Part shown: piece by piece, positions 27,275 through 36,297 of the stretch
Numbering within the stretch: the first letter of the stretch is position 1
Layout of the letters: every line of letters begins with the position of its first letter
Source: Glaciozyma antarctica PI12
Taxonomy: Eukaryota; Basidiomycota; Microbotryomycetes; Kriegeriales; Camptobasidiaceae
DNA: 52,727 nt
Reading direction: 5' to 3'
Assembly (NCBI GenBank): GCA_002917775.1
Contig: KZ627160.1
Location: forward strand, 336,408 to 389,134
The notes under the pieces: generated by a model
The model's database searches: none
What the model was told of the DNA's origin: nothing
Seen by the model: the letters and a program-made list of their open reading frames with translations, nothing else
Translations under genes and position numbers: made by a program

Positions 27275-28426
27275 CTACTTCTCATTCTGAACGAGGTTGA
27301 TGAGCGTCCCAATACCCCCAGACACCTCGACTCGGAAGTCGTCTCCATCGCGCAGGATCTCCGTGTTCCCTTCAGCGTCCTTGGCGAAGAACCCAATACC
27401 GTGCGGGGTCTGAAGCACCTGTCAGCGAGGGAGGAGCGAGGAGCGACGAGGACGTACGCCGGTGAGGATCAAGGTGCCGGCTTTTAGAGTCGTTCCTTGG
27501 CTTAGGAAACTGATGAGCTTGGGAACGCCGAAGATTAGGTCGCTGGTACGAGGCGGGGAGTTAGTGGGAGTTGAAGAGCGAGAGGGAGGCCGTACTCGAG
27601 ACCGCTTTCTTGCATCACTTTGCCGTTCTTGAGTCCTCGCATGTGGAGTTTCGATACGTCGGGACAGTGCTTGATCGAGATGACTGCTGGACCTGTAGCG
27701 AGGAGGAGTTAGGTGCGGTTTTACCACGGCTGATGGGAGGAGAGAGCGAACCGGCGGGACACGCCTTGTCGAACCCCTTGGAGAACCCCCACTGGCTCTG
27801 CTCGAACTGGGACTTGCGACTCGATACGTCGTTCGTAGCCGTGTACCCCAGCACATAATCAAGCGCATCCTCCTCGCTAACGTCCTTGCAGTCCCTCGCG
27901 ATGATCACTCCGAGCTCCGACTCGTAATCGGCCGACTTGTCGGCGATGGTGAATTTGGGAATGACGATGGGGGCAGGAAAGGGACCGGTGAGGGAGGTGG
28001 CGGGCTTTCTGCGTGCGAGGAGCGTCAGCGAGGAGGTGGGGTAGGAGCCTGCGGAGCTCACAGGAAGAGGATAGGGACTGTAGGGAGCTCGAGGTTCGCC
28101 TCCTTTGCGTGCTTGACATACTTCCTCCCGGGCCATTAGCTCTCATGTCAGCGCGGACGGAAGGAGGAACTCACGTTCAGTCCGATGCACCGGAGCGAGC
28201 CCACCTCCTCCTCGCTCAACGGCGACAGCAGCTCCCCAACGCGCTCGACCCGCCCCGTCTTTCCTCCAGCACTGAGGATGGTCGTACCCTCGTAGACCTC
28301 CACCTCCACCGGGCGTCCTTCGAAGGTCGCGAGTCCTACGTCGAGAGTTGAGTCGACCGGCTCCCCGAGGAGGATCTCTTTGGAGCCGGCGGGGGTGAAG
28401 CGGACGAGACGGTTCCAGGAGGCCAT
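27275..28426 (-). CDS. Fumarylacetoacetate hydrolase family protein (FAHD1-like)
   Basis: Hydrolase or decarboxylase of the FAH superfamily, acting on acylpyruvates or oxaloacetate-like acids with a bound Mg2+. The start is ATG 28426 (MASWNRLVRFTPAGSKEILL). An N-terminal cap (DVGLATFEGRPVEVEVYEG, LSPLSEEEVGSLRCIGLN) is followed by the catalytic domain: PAPIVIPKFTIADKSADYES then ELGVIIARDCKDVSEEDAL, where the E..E..D pattern supplies metal ligands. Then come YVLGYTATNDVSSRKSQFEQ, GFSKGFDKACPAG, KHCPDVSKLHMRGLKNGK, PKLISFLSQGTTLKAGTLIL, TPHGIGFFAKDAEGNTEIL and GGIGTLINLVQNEK, ending at TAG 27275-27277. It has several introns. It is divergent from the next gene (275 bases between starts). A link to aromatic breakdown 5 kb away is possible but unproven. 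Confidence 0.9.
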
Positions 28427-28701
28427 CTGGAGGGATGCGAAGGAGCGGCGGAAGAGGGACAGATTGGGCGAGGAGGGAGAGAGAGAGTTGTGGGTTCGAG
28501 GTATTGGGTCTTATCAGGGAGAACGGGGATGGAAGAGGCTGAGGAAGAGCAGCGGTGGGGCAAGCAAGAGTCGGCCCGCACGGCCGCAGACGAGCGCAAG
28601 GAGGGGAACTCTCTTCCTTCCTTCCTTCCTCCTCCTGCTCGTTGTTGCACTCAGCAGTTAACGCCTTTACTCACCTTCCCTCTCCTCCAAGCGTACACGA
28701 C

Positions 28702-29298
28702 ATGGCTACTCAAGCTACCCAAGCGACTCCTGTTCACCTCATCTCAGTCAACACCGCCGTGAGCTCCTCCCCTCTCCAGCTCGTACGCCCACAGCAACGT
28801 ACTCTCTAACACTCTCTCCTCCAGCCCGAGCGCGCAAAGCTCCTTATCGGCCGATTCATCACCGTTCGTCCCCCCTCCTTCTCCTCGACGAGCCGCGGCT
28901 GCTGATTCCTCCACACAGGAAGGTACGCTGTGCCTCGCTCCCTTCTGCTCTGCTTGCCTGACTTGTTCGCAGTATCGGCGGAGTACAACTTCGTTCACGC
29001 CGGCAACACAGAGACGATCGAGGGCGTCGCTCCTCTCCTGCTCGCCACCCAGCCCACTCCCCAACTCCTCGTACGTCCTCCCCTCCTCCTCTCCGCACTG
29101 CTAACGACGAAACAGTTCTGCGCAAGCATGTGGACGCCGGAACAGCAGGAGGAGATTCAACGAATCGCGAGGGAGACGATTCCGGGAATCAAGACGGCTG
29201 CGATCCCGACGGGCATGCAGGTTGCCCAAGGGCCGGATGCGGTCGTCGAGTTTCTGGTGGAGAAGGTTGGGTCGTTGGGGATTCCTAGGAGGGCGTAG
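28702..29298 (+). CDS. Small unrecognised protein assembled through a 4-nt microexon
   Basis: About 126 residues, no domain recognised. The start is ATG 28702 (MATQATQATPVHLISVNTA). Exon 2 (28825-28863) codes PERAKLLIGRFIT. A four-base exon GAAG (28919-28922) follows, flanked by good splice signals on both sides (CACAG before, GTACGC after). Exon 4 continues VSAEYNFVHAGNTETIEGVA and PLLLATQPTPQLL, and the last exon reads FCASMWTPEQQEEIQRIARE, then TIPGIKTAAIPTGMQVAQGP and GSLGIPRRA at the TAG ending 29298. Direct joining of exon 2 to exon 4 would break the frame, so the microexon is required. No signal peptide or membrane segment is seen; a cytosolic location is inferred. Confidence 0.7.
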
Positions 29299-30278
29299 AC
29301 GTTGGAATGGATTGGGTCGAGGTCGCTGAGGTTCCCAAGTTTGCGAAGTTGGCTGCTTGCGAGGGTCGTCGGCGGCCTTTCTGCTCTTTGTCGCTCGTTG
29401 TTGTGCTTGAGAGAATCTCTGGCTTGTAGAAAGTAGGCGAGACTGCCAAATCGAGGGCCAGGGCGATGGAGCGCGGCGAGGAATGCGCTTGCGAAGATGT
29501 CGTTTCGAGAAGCTGCTTCTCCTCCTCCAGATGTTATCTCAAGAAACTGCTGCCTTGTTCGCCTTGTTCGTTATTCGCAACGCTGAGCTGATTAAATGTG
29601 TGCTTTCGCTGCCCTTCAGGAGGAGTGGACCACCCCAGATTGGTCCGCGGACTTGCGAGTCGCAGGGTCAGTGCGCCCGCGTGGAGATCCGGCAGCTTCA
29701 CCTTTTGTACGGGGACGCGCGAGGAAGGGGAGGAGGGGAAGGGGATACGTCTGTGAGCTGCCACAGCAGTACTGAGAGGAGCGCTGCCAGAAGAGCTGCC
29801 AACGTGGAGTTGCTGTGGGAGAGGAGGAGGAGTTGTCGCAGGGACCGACGCCTTCGCAGAGCTTGTTTCGCTTTTGACTACACCCCTCGCTCTCTCTCCT
29901 CTCCAGGGCAGCTTCATACTCTCAGCAGGATGTAAATTAATCTCGCTTGTGCTCTCGAGTTGCCCGGTCAGAGTACAGAAGAAGAGGGGCGAGCCTGACA
30001 AGGGGAGGATCTCCCTTCTTTTTCTCAGTCGAACTCCCTAGACCTCTCTTTCCTTCCTACCAGCTACCACCCGCTAGGAATCTTTCTACCTTCTACCACC
30101 TCTCGCCGCTCAGCACCAACTCGCCGCGACACCGAATCGCTCGTAAAAGCAAGCTGCTCTCGGGAGAGATCAAGACGACGTGACAAGCCGAGGTACTTCA
30201 AGGCTTCAATCTAGCAGAGCAGTCCTAACCCGATCCTCTACCAGCTCACTCAGCCCAAACCCAACCTCAATCACCACC
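29299..30278. other. Intergenic region between two plus-strand genes
   Basis: Nearly 1 kb without a supported gene. A minus frame at 29534-30001 (155 codons) and a plus frame at 29483-29935 overlap almost fully, which marks chance frames. The distal part (about 30000-30278), CT-rich on the plus strand, likely carries the leader of the zinc-finger gene. Confidence 0.4.
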
Positions 30279-31898
30279 ATGTCGTCGACGCGACCTCACC
30301 CTCCTCCGGGGCTTCCGCACCCGTCAATCGCCCTTTCCCGCCAACTCGAGCACACCCTCCCTCCGGCTCAAGTCTCCTCTCTCTTTGCCTCCAGGAACTC
30401 GCGTAGCGCGTCTCCTCGCGCGCAGAGGACTTTCGACGCCTCAAGTGATCGCCGCGGAGATGGGATGGACCGCGACTGCGGAGTCGTGAGGAGGGAGCTC
30501 ATCGGGAGTGGACTGAACGAGGGAGATAGGAGCGCGTACGGACGTTTGGGAGAGCAGGAGAGGAGCGGAGTGGCGCCGTCGTCGAGGGGGAGCGCCGGAC
30601 CGGCGTTCTTCCCGAGCTTCGAGGACTTTGTTCCCGCGCTTTTGAAGACGTCGACGAGGGAGGAAGGACGTGCGCAGGGATGGAACAAGGGCGGGAGGCC
30701 TCAGGGAGGGCACGTGATGGGACTCGGGATTCATTTGGAGGAGGACGACCACGCGGACTCCGGATCGTCGCGCTTCTCCTTCTCCCCCTTCGACGCATCT
30801 CCCGTCTCCTCGTCCTTCACTTTCCACCCATGTCCCTCTTTTGGCTCCGTCGAGAGTCCGCCTTCGCCTCCCTCTCTCGCGCCAGACGAGTACGCGCCGC
30901 TGAAGGGGACCAAGTCGTTCTCGCTCCCCCTCACGCCGCCGAGGAGCCGGACGTCCTCTCTCTCACGCTTCATGACTCCTCAAGCTCCTCTCGTTCGTCC
31001 TCTCCCTACACTCTCCGTCCTCTCTCTAACTTTCTCGCGCAGACGACTCTCCCTCCAAGCCCACCTCGTCGTCTCCCCCTCCTCTCCTCCCTCCCTCCCT
31101 CCTTCATCCCCGCCCACCCTCCCAGCCTTTCCAGTCCCCCCGAGGAGCCCTACCCCCTCAACCCCACCGACACTGTCTCCATCGCAGCTCTCCACGGTGG
31201 GCGAATCCCGCTCCTCGGTCAACTCGCTCCGGCTGAAACGGACGCGGCGACGCCAATTATCAACACGGGGAATAGTGGACCTATGGTCGTTCAGGCGGGG
31301 GATTGGAAGTGCGCGGAATGTGGGTTCCAGAATTGGCGTCGAAGGAAGATGTACGTCTTCTCTCTCGTCCTTCTCCCTTCCCTCTGCTGACGCGCTTCGG
31401 TCGTACAGCTGCATGCGCTGCTTCCCCTTCGCCAACGATATCGGAAGCATGTTGACTATCAAATCTCAGTGCGCCGCCACTCTCGCTACTCCTCCCGAAC
31501 CCTCGCACCTCCCAGCCCTTCCATCGACCTACTTCTCCCCCTCGTACTCCTACACCCCTCCTCACCCCATCTTCCCTGCCAACACTCCTTTCTCCGACAC
31601 GCATCACGCCTTCTCGTGCAACACTCCTTTCCCCAGCAACATCTCGTACCACTCGAGCGCGCCACACGCTTTCCCAGCTCCGTTCTCGCACGTCCCGTTC
31701 GCGGAGATGGGGAACCTCGTCGATCCGAGCTACTTTGAGAAGAAGGTGTGGGGAGATGGAACGAGGGCAGCGGACGGAGGGAGGGGGATGCAGGGTGAGA
31801 GCGGGACGCAAGGAGGCGATGGAGGGGCGAGGCTGGGAGGTGATGGAGGGAGGGGAGGAATCGTCATCTTCCCTGCTATGGGAGCGGGGAGGTCGTGA
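30279..31898 (+). CDS. RanBP2-type zinc-finger protein
   Basis: The start is ATG 30279 (MSSTRPHPPPGLPHPS), the first in a good context (CACCATG). A long disordered Ser/Pro-rich first exon runs to about 30992. An intron follows (GTTCGT donor, CTAAC branch, acceptor near 31042), and the frame continues TTLPPSPPRRLPLLSSLPP to GDWKCAECGFQNWRRRK. A second intron near 31348-31410 joins it to ICMRCFPFANDIGSML. Together these give one C-x2-C-x10-C-x2-C finger with the W-x-C-x2-C signature of RanBP2-type fingers, which often bind single-stranded RNA or ubiquitin. The tail is rich in Pro, Ser, Tyr and Phe, then Gly. An RNA-binding role is inferred from the finger only. Confidence 0.8.
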   Translation: MSSTRPHPPPGLPHPSIALSRQLEHTLPPAQVSSLFASRNSRSASPRAQRTFDASSDRRGDGMDRDCGVVRRELIGSGLNEGDRSAYGRLGEQERSGVAPSSRGSAGPAFFPSFEDFVPALLKTSTREEGRAQGWNKGGRPQGGHVMGLGIHLEEDDHADSGSSRFSFSPFDASPVSSSFTFHPCPSFGSVESPPSPPSLAPDEYAPLKGTKSFSLPLTPPRSRTSSLSRFMTPQAPLVRPLPTLSVLSLTFSRRRLSLQAHLVVSPSSPPSLPPSSPPTLPAFPVPPRSPTPSTPPTLSPSQLSTVGESRSSVNSLRLKRTRRRQLSTRGIVDLWSFRRGIGSARNVGSRIGVEGRCTSSLSSFSLPSADALRSYSCMRCFPFANDIGSMLTIKSQCAATLATPPEPSHLPALPSTYFSPSYSYTPPHPIFPANTPFSDTHHAFSCNTPFPSNISYHSSAPHAFPAPFSHVPFAEMGNLVDPSYFEKKVWGDGTRAADGGRGMQGESGTQGGDGGARLGGDGGRGGIVIFPAMGAGRS

Positions 31899-31912
31899 GC
31901 GACGTTTGTGCC

Positions 31913-31942
31913 GGAAGGAAGGAAGGAAGGAAGGAAGGAAGG
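31913..31942. repeat. (GGAA)7 microsatellite
   Basis: Seven and a half perfect copies of GGAA just after the zinc-finger gene stop codon, within its likely 3' UTR. Confidence 0.95.
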
Positions 31943-32080
31943 TTGTGATTTCTGTGCTTTCGTGCGATTTTGTGGGATGGAAGGAGGTTGCGGAAGGAAG
32001 GAGGAGGTTCGTTCGGTATTTTACGTTTTCTCGCTTGACTCGCTGTACACTATCCCCCCACCCCTACTATCCCCCTTCTG

Positions 32081-32093
32081 CCCCCCCCCCCCC
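32081..32093. repeat. C13 homopolymer
   Basis: Thirteen consecutive C on the plus strand, in the gap between convergent genes. Long C runs are a known source of sequencing length error. Confidence 0.9.
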
Positions 32094-32696
32094 TTAACTA
32101 CCCACCGACGCCGAACGTAGATCGTTCGCTTCGCTGCGTCTCGTGCTTTTTCTCCGTAGCTTATCAGTAACGAAGCTGAGCTTCCCTCATTCCAAGTCTC
32201 CCACTGCTCGACGTCTCGGCGTGAAGCAGTCGCCCAGCTCGTGAGCATGCCGCACCACCTGCTCGCGATCATTCCGCACCACCACCTCGCTCGCTCCTCG
32301 CTACGCCAGCCGGACGGAGTGCGGACAGTGAATTGAACGGGTGCAAATCCTAGTGGGAGCACGAGAGAGGGGAAGGAGGATGAGAGAGAGCGAGCGAAGG
32401 TGGCGAGAGGGTGGAGGACTTGAGCGAGGTAGCGAGGGTCAAACTGTATCGCGAACGCGGAGGGAATGGAAGCTGGAATCAAACGGTGAGCGTCGCTTGG
32501 AAAGTAGTGAAAGGGAGGTGGGCGGGATAGTGGTTGGGTAGTGGGAGAGATTCGGCGCGAGCAGTGAGAGAAGCAGGTCCGCGTCGAGAAGCGAGGACGA
32601 AACGGCGAAGGAACTTGCGTCAACCCATTGAAGTAGAGTAGCAGTGCAGGTCGTCGTAGAAAGTCCCACAGAGGTCGTTTAGCAATCGTTCTGCGA

Positions 32697-33437
32697 TTAC
32701 AGCTCCTTGAGCGCTGCGGCCAGCGGTGCGGCGTCCTGCAGAATCTCGTCAGCGGGGAGAACCTCTTCGAAAGTGACAGGAAACTCACGAGCCAGACCTG
32801 GAAAGCGGCGAATAATTAGTATCTGAGGCGAGCAGGAGGCTGCCGTCAAACGCACCTGGTATCGCGAAAGCTCAAGTCCTTCCGCCGTGGTGTTGAACAC
32901 CATCCGCCCGGCCCAGCCCACAGCATCGACCTTCTTCCCGTTCCGAAGTCCGTAATCGACCTGCGCATTCGAGTGGTCAGCACACCAACAGTACGCAGCG
33001 AAGCCTGGCGCACCGTTCCATAAATCATGAGGTCCGATCCCTCGGCGTCGTGGACGTAGACGCGCTCGGGAGTGTGCTTTCGCGTGGTCACTCCTCCCCA
33101 CATGCCTTCCCGCAGCTTTCGAACAGCTGGTCGGACGTGTCAGCTTGACACTGGACCTGGGAGCAGAGCTGGACGGACCCTCCTTCCCTTTCGTCGCGTT
33201 AAGGCCCATGATGAAGTCGACGCTGCGGATGGGATCAGGCAGGGCTCGTAAAAGGTGTTGGGTGAGCTCACTCGTTAGAGAGGAAGCTTAGGTACTGCGA
33301 CGGGGGTCAGGGTGGCCCGAGAGGAGGTGACGGAGGGGACGCACCTTGTCAATCGCCTCTGGCTGGTCTGAGACGGCGTAGAACTCTCGGATGAAGGTCG
33401 CCTTCTCAGACTCAATGGTGGAGGGAATCAGGAGCAT
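32697..33437 (-). CDS. NTF2/SnoaL-like fold protein beside an aromatic catabolism block
   Basis: Spliced by eye from ATG 33437: MLLIPSTIESEKATFIREFY, AVSDQPEAIDK, YLSFLSND, VDFIMGLNATKGKE, AVRKLREGMWGGVTTRKHTP, ERVYVHDAEGSDLMIYGT, VDYGLRNGKKVDAVGWAGRM, VFNTTAEGLELSRYQVWL and DAAPLAAALKEL, ending at TAA 32697-32699. The N-terminal helices, the central G-x-x-A/E-I pocket helix and a strand-rich C-terminal half ending in a YQVWLD-type strand fit NTF2-like (SnoaL/ketosteroid-isomerase fold) proteins of about 140 residues. It has six introns. It is divergent from the lactonase gene with only 132 bases between start codons, so co-regulation is likely. The family includes isomerases, hydratases and non-enzymatic binders; the activity here is unknown. 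Confidence 0.75.
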
Positions 33438-33569
33438 TGCGAGCAGAGTGGGAGGTGAGGGTAGAAGGTCAACCCGACCAGCTGCCTCGGAAGAGCATCT
33501 CCCGAGTCGAACCTCTGTTCGACTACGCCCGTCGACGACGCTCTGCTTCCTACCACGTCCCTCTACAAT
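33438..33569. promoter_or_regulatory. Short bidirectional promoter, NTF2-like gene / enol-lactonase
   Basis: Only 132 bases separate the two divergent start codons, so both leaders and any activator sites must lie here. No specific motif was identified. Confidence 0.45.
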
Positions 33570-34426
33570 ATGGACAGCAAAATTACTCTTCTCGCCTCCC
33601 AAAAGCGACTCTTCATTGACGCAACCCCTCTGCCCACCCCCACCTCCCCGACCCTCATCTTCCTCCACGGCCTCGGCTCCTCAACGACCTTCTACGAAGC
33701 CTCTTTCTCCCTCTCCGGCCTCTCCTCCACGCACCGGACCATCCGCTACGATTTCGACGGCCACGGCTTGAGTCCCGTCAGCGGGGAGGAGGTCAGTATC
33801 GACTCTCTCGTCGAGGACTTGCGAGAGGTGATGGATGCTCTGGGAGTCGAACGAGCGGGGATCGTAGCGCATTCGATGTCGGGTCTCGTAGCCAGCACTT
33901 TCGCAGCTCGCTACCCCTCCCGCGTCTCAAAACTCTGTGCGTCCCCCGCGCTCCCTCCCCGGATCCCCAGCTGAGCACATTCGCAGTCCTCATCGGACCC
34001 GTCAAGGCCATGCCCCCCGCCGGCGCAGCAGCAATGCTAGCTCGCGCAGCGACAGTCCGTACCTCCGGCCTCTCAGCAATTGTCCACGCCGTCGTCGCAG
34101 CCGCCACTTCTCCCTCAACGAAACTCCACTCCCCCCTCTCTCTCGCCCTCATCAGAGCTCTCGTCCTCCCTACTCCTGTGGAAGGATACGCGCGAGCATG
34201 CGAAGCGTTGGCGGGAGCGAAGGATCCGGATTGGGGGAAGGTGGAGGCGGAGACGTTGATTATTGGAGGAGAGGCGGATTATTTGAGCTCGAGGGAGGTG
34301 ATTGGGGTATTGGTGGAGGGGATGAAGAGGGCTAGGACGGTGGAGTTGGAGGGAGTGGGGCATTGGCATGCGGTTGAGGCGCCCGAGAAGGTGGGGGAGC
34401 TGTTAAAGGAGTGGTTTGGGGTGTAA
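33570..34426 (+). CDS. 3-oxoadipate enol-lactonase-like alpha/beta hydrolase
   Basis: Predicted to hydrolyse 3-oxoadipate enol-lactone to 3-oxoadipate, the step where the catechol and protocatechuate branches meet. The start is ATG 33570 (MDSKITLLASQKRLFIDAT). Alpha/beta-hydrolase landmarks: LIFLHGLGSSTTFYEAS (oxyanion HG), TIRYDFDGHGLSPVSGEE, GIVAHSMSGLVASTFAARYP with the nucleophile Ser in A-H-S-M-S, EAETLIIGGEADYLSSRE with the likely acid, and VELEGVGHWHAVEAPEKV with the catalytic His. One intron splits K-L from F-L-I-G-P-V-K near 33938-33986. It stops at 34424-34426. Size (about 270 residues) fits PcaD-like enzymes. General esterase activity is possible; the neighbouring ring-cleavage dioxygenase and muconate cyclase argue for the lactonase. 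Confidence 0.85.
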
Positions 34427-34613
34427 CGAGAGAGGGTACCAGGAGCGAGGGTGGGATGGAATCTGCTCGTCGTATCGCAGCGTCGCTGTTGCGCAACTGC
34501 TCATCCTATACCAGGCCGTCTACTCGGCGTACCTCAGACGCGATCTCGCATCGACAAGACCTCGCTCCCAAAAACTGCATTCCGATACACTACCATTCTC
34601 CTCCCACCCGCCT

Positions 34614-35923
34614 TCAACCCTGGAAAGCACTCGTATCGACCGCCCCCGCCGAAGCCAGCGAGATGTCATACTTGACTTCCCACTGGATCTTCTCATCGAA
34701 CTCGCCTCCTGCAGGGAGTTTCGCCCCCTCGGCGACAGGGAGGAAATCGATGATGAGGTTCTCCTTGACGGCGAAAACGGAGTCGTCGTCAAGGTACTTG
34801 GATTCGCGGTCGAAGATTTGCGTAACGAGGTGCTTGTGTCCGGGCGCGTCGACGTAGAACTATTCGGCTTGTTAGCGAAGCGCTGGTGGATTGAGGAGGG
34901 ACGTACGTGGATGTGGGCGGGGCGGAAGGGGTGGCGATCCATGAGAGTGAGGAGCTCGCCGGCGGGACCGTCGAAAGGTACTGTGAAGGCGGGCGTTAGT
35001 AGGAGCGAGAGGCAGCGAGCATTTCTGCGGCGTACTGGGGTAGGGAGTGGGCTGCGAAGGGAGTTAGCTCTGGAACGAAGGGATGCTGAGGGAGAGCTCA
35101 CCTTGAGCACGATGGCAGAGTAGCGTCCTTCGGAATCAGTCTCGAAGCTGTAGAGATCACAGAGATCAGCGAGTGCGAAGAAAGTAGGAGCGAGAGGTCC
35201 ACTCACCGACCGCGGCAGTGGTACTCGGGCTTCTGGGGCGATTGGGCGTCGTAGAATCCATCGGGGGGCCTGCAAGCGCAACCTCATCAGCTCGCGTCCT
35301 CACTGATCCAAGCGCCTTCGCAAGCTCACATCGTGCCAGAGATCCACCGTCGCTCCCACGAGAGGCTTTCCATCGCCCCCAGTCACCGTTCCGTAGATAT
35401 GCGTGAACGCCGCTCCAGGCTCAGCCTGCCTAATAACAGAGGTGCCGTTGGACTGCGCGGGCACTCCTTCGCGGTAGAAGGGACCCAGAATCGCAGACGA
35501 AGTGACCTCGACGCCGGCTTTGGCGTACTTGGCGTGCTCGAGCATGTCGACCAATGATTCGACGCCGAGTACGTCCGTCATAAGGACTGCTTCGTTCCGC
35601 TTCTCGTTGGAGATCTGGCCCGCTGCGACCATCATGTTGCAGAGAGTGACTGCGACGGGGCGTTAGTGAGATCGCTACCTCACGAACGCCGGCAGAAAAA
35701 GGTACGCACGCCATTCCTCGGTCGTCAAACCCGTCTCGATGATCTGAACGAAAGGTAATCAGCTTGGGAAGACACGTCGAGGGTCCGGAAGTTGGTTTAC
35801 CGCCGCGTGAAGGTGCCGGAGGGCGATTGGGAGCGCCTGCTTGACCCGAGGAGAGGCGTTGGCACCGATGGCGGCAATCACACTTTCGGTGTAGGCGGCG
35901 TAGCTCTCGGCGTGGGCGACCAT
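34614..35923 (-). CDS. Intradiol ring-cleavage dioxygenase (catechol/hydroxyquinol 1,2-dioxygenase)
   Basis: Non-haem Fe(III) enzyme that cleaves catechol or hydroxyquinol between the two hydroxyls, giving cis,cis-muconate or maleylacetate. The start is ATG 35923 (MVAHAESYAAYTESVIAAIG). An N-terminal helical domain (NMMVAAGQISNEKRNEAVLM, DVLGVESLVDMLEHAKYAKA) precedes SSAILGPFYREGVPAQSNGT and the catalytic barrel. The ligands are visible: Tyr in APDGFYDAQSP, Tyr in PTPYPIPFDGPAGELL, and both His in RHPFRPAHIHF. The tail reads GHKHLVTQIFDRESKYLDDD and then KLPAGGEFDEKIQWEV, ending FQG at TGA 34614-34616. The PYPIP..DGP block is shared by fungal catechol dioxygenases and bacterial hydroxyquinol dioxygenases, so substrate is open; the neighbours favour catechol. 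Confidence 0.92.
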
Positions 35924-36297
35924 GGCTGCTGAAGGAGGGGGGAGCGCGGGGGGGAGCGCGGGGTAGGGCTGCGCTAGCGTGTTAGCTACACGGCGTTCTG
36001 TGGGCTGGGACTTGGGCAGGAGCGTACCTTGGAAGAAGGCTAAGCTGGTTCGAGTTGATAAACGCGCGAGTGTGGAGGAGGAGGAGTGTCAACCAACCAA
36101 CCTGTCAGCGAACTTCGTTCACCCCGCTCTCCTCTTCCGGAGTCAATCTGCCTCATTGATTCGGAAGCCTTCTCCCCTTTCGAAGCTCAGGAACGCCGTC
36201 TTCCGCTCTACCAAGTCAGCACCACCTTCTACCACCTTCCCTCCTCCCCCCCAGCTCCAGCTCCCCCCTCTCCGCCTACGCCGCACTCCGCGTAAAC
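35924..36297. promoter_or_regulatory. Bidirectional promoter, ring-cleavage dioxygenase / muconate cyclase
   Basis: 374 bases between divergent start codons of two enzymes acting in sequence, a likely co-regulated promoter. CT-rich leaders lie toward the plus-strand gene. No factor site was assigned. Confidence 0.5.

Larger units (their letters stand above)
31899..32696. other. Convergent 3' intergenic region
   Basis: About 800 bases between the stops of the zinc-finger gene and the NTF2-like gene, unusually long for a convergent gap here. It holds a GGAA microsatellite and a C13 run. A 255-codon minus frame (32021-32788) overlaps the end of the NTF2-like gene and shows no domain; I regard it as a chance frame. 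Confidence 0.45.

Noticed and set aside
29534-30001. 155-codon minus frame in the gap before the zinc-finger gene
   Set aside because: Fully overlapped by a plus frame of similar length; low-complexity residues; no family match.
32021-32788. 255-codon minus frame between convergent genes
   Set aside because: No domain, composition like translated pyrimidine-rich DNA, and it overlaps the NTF2-like gene in another frame.
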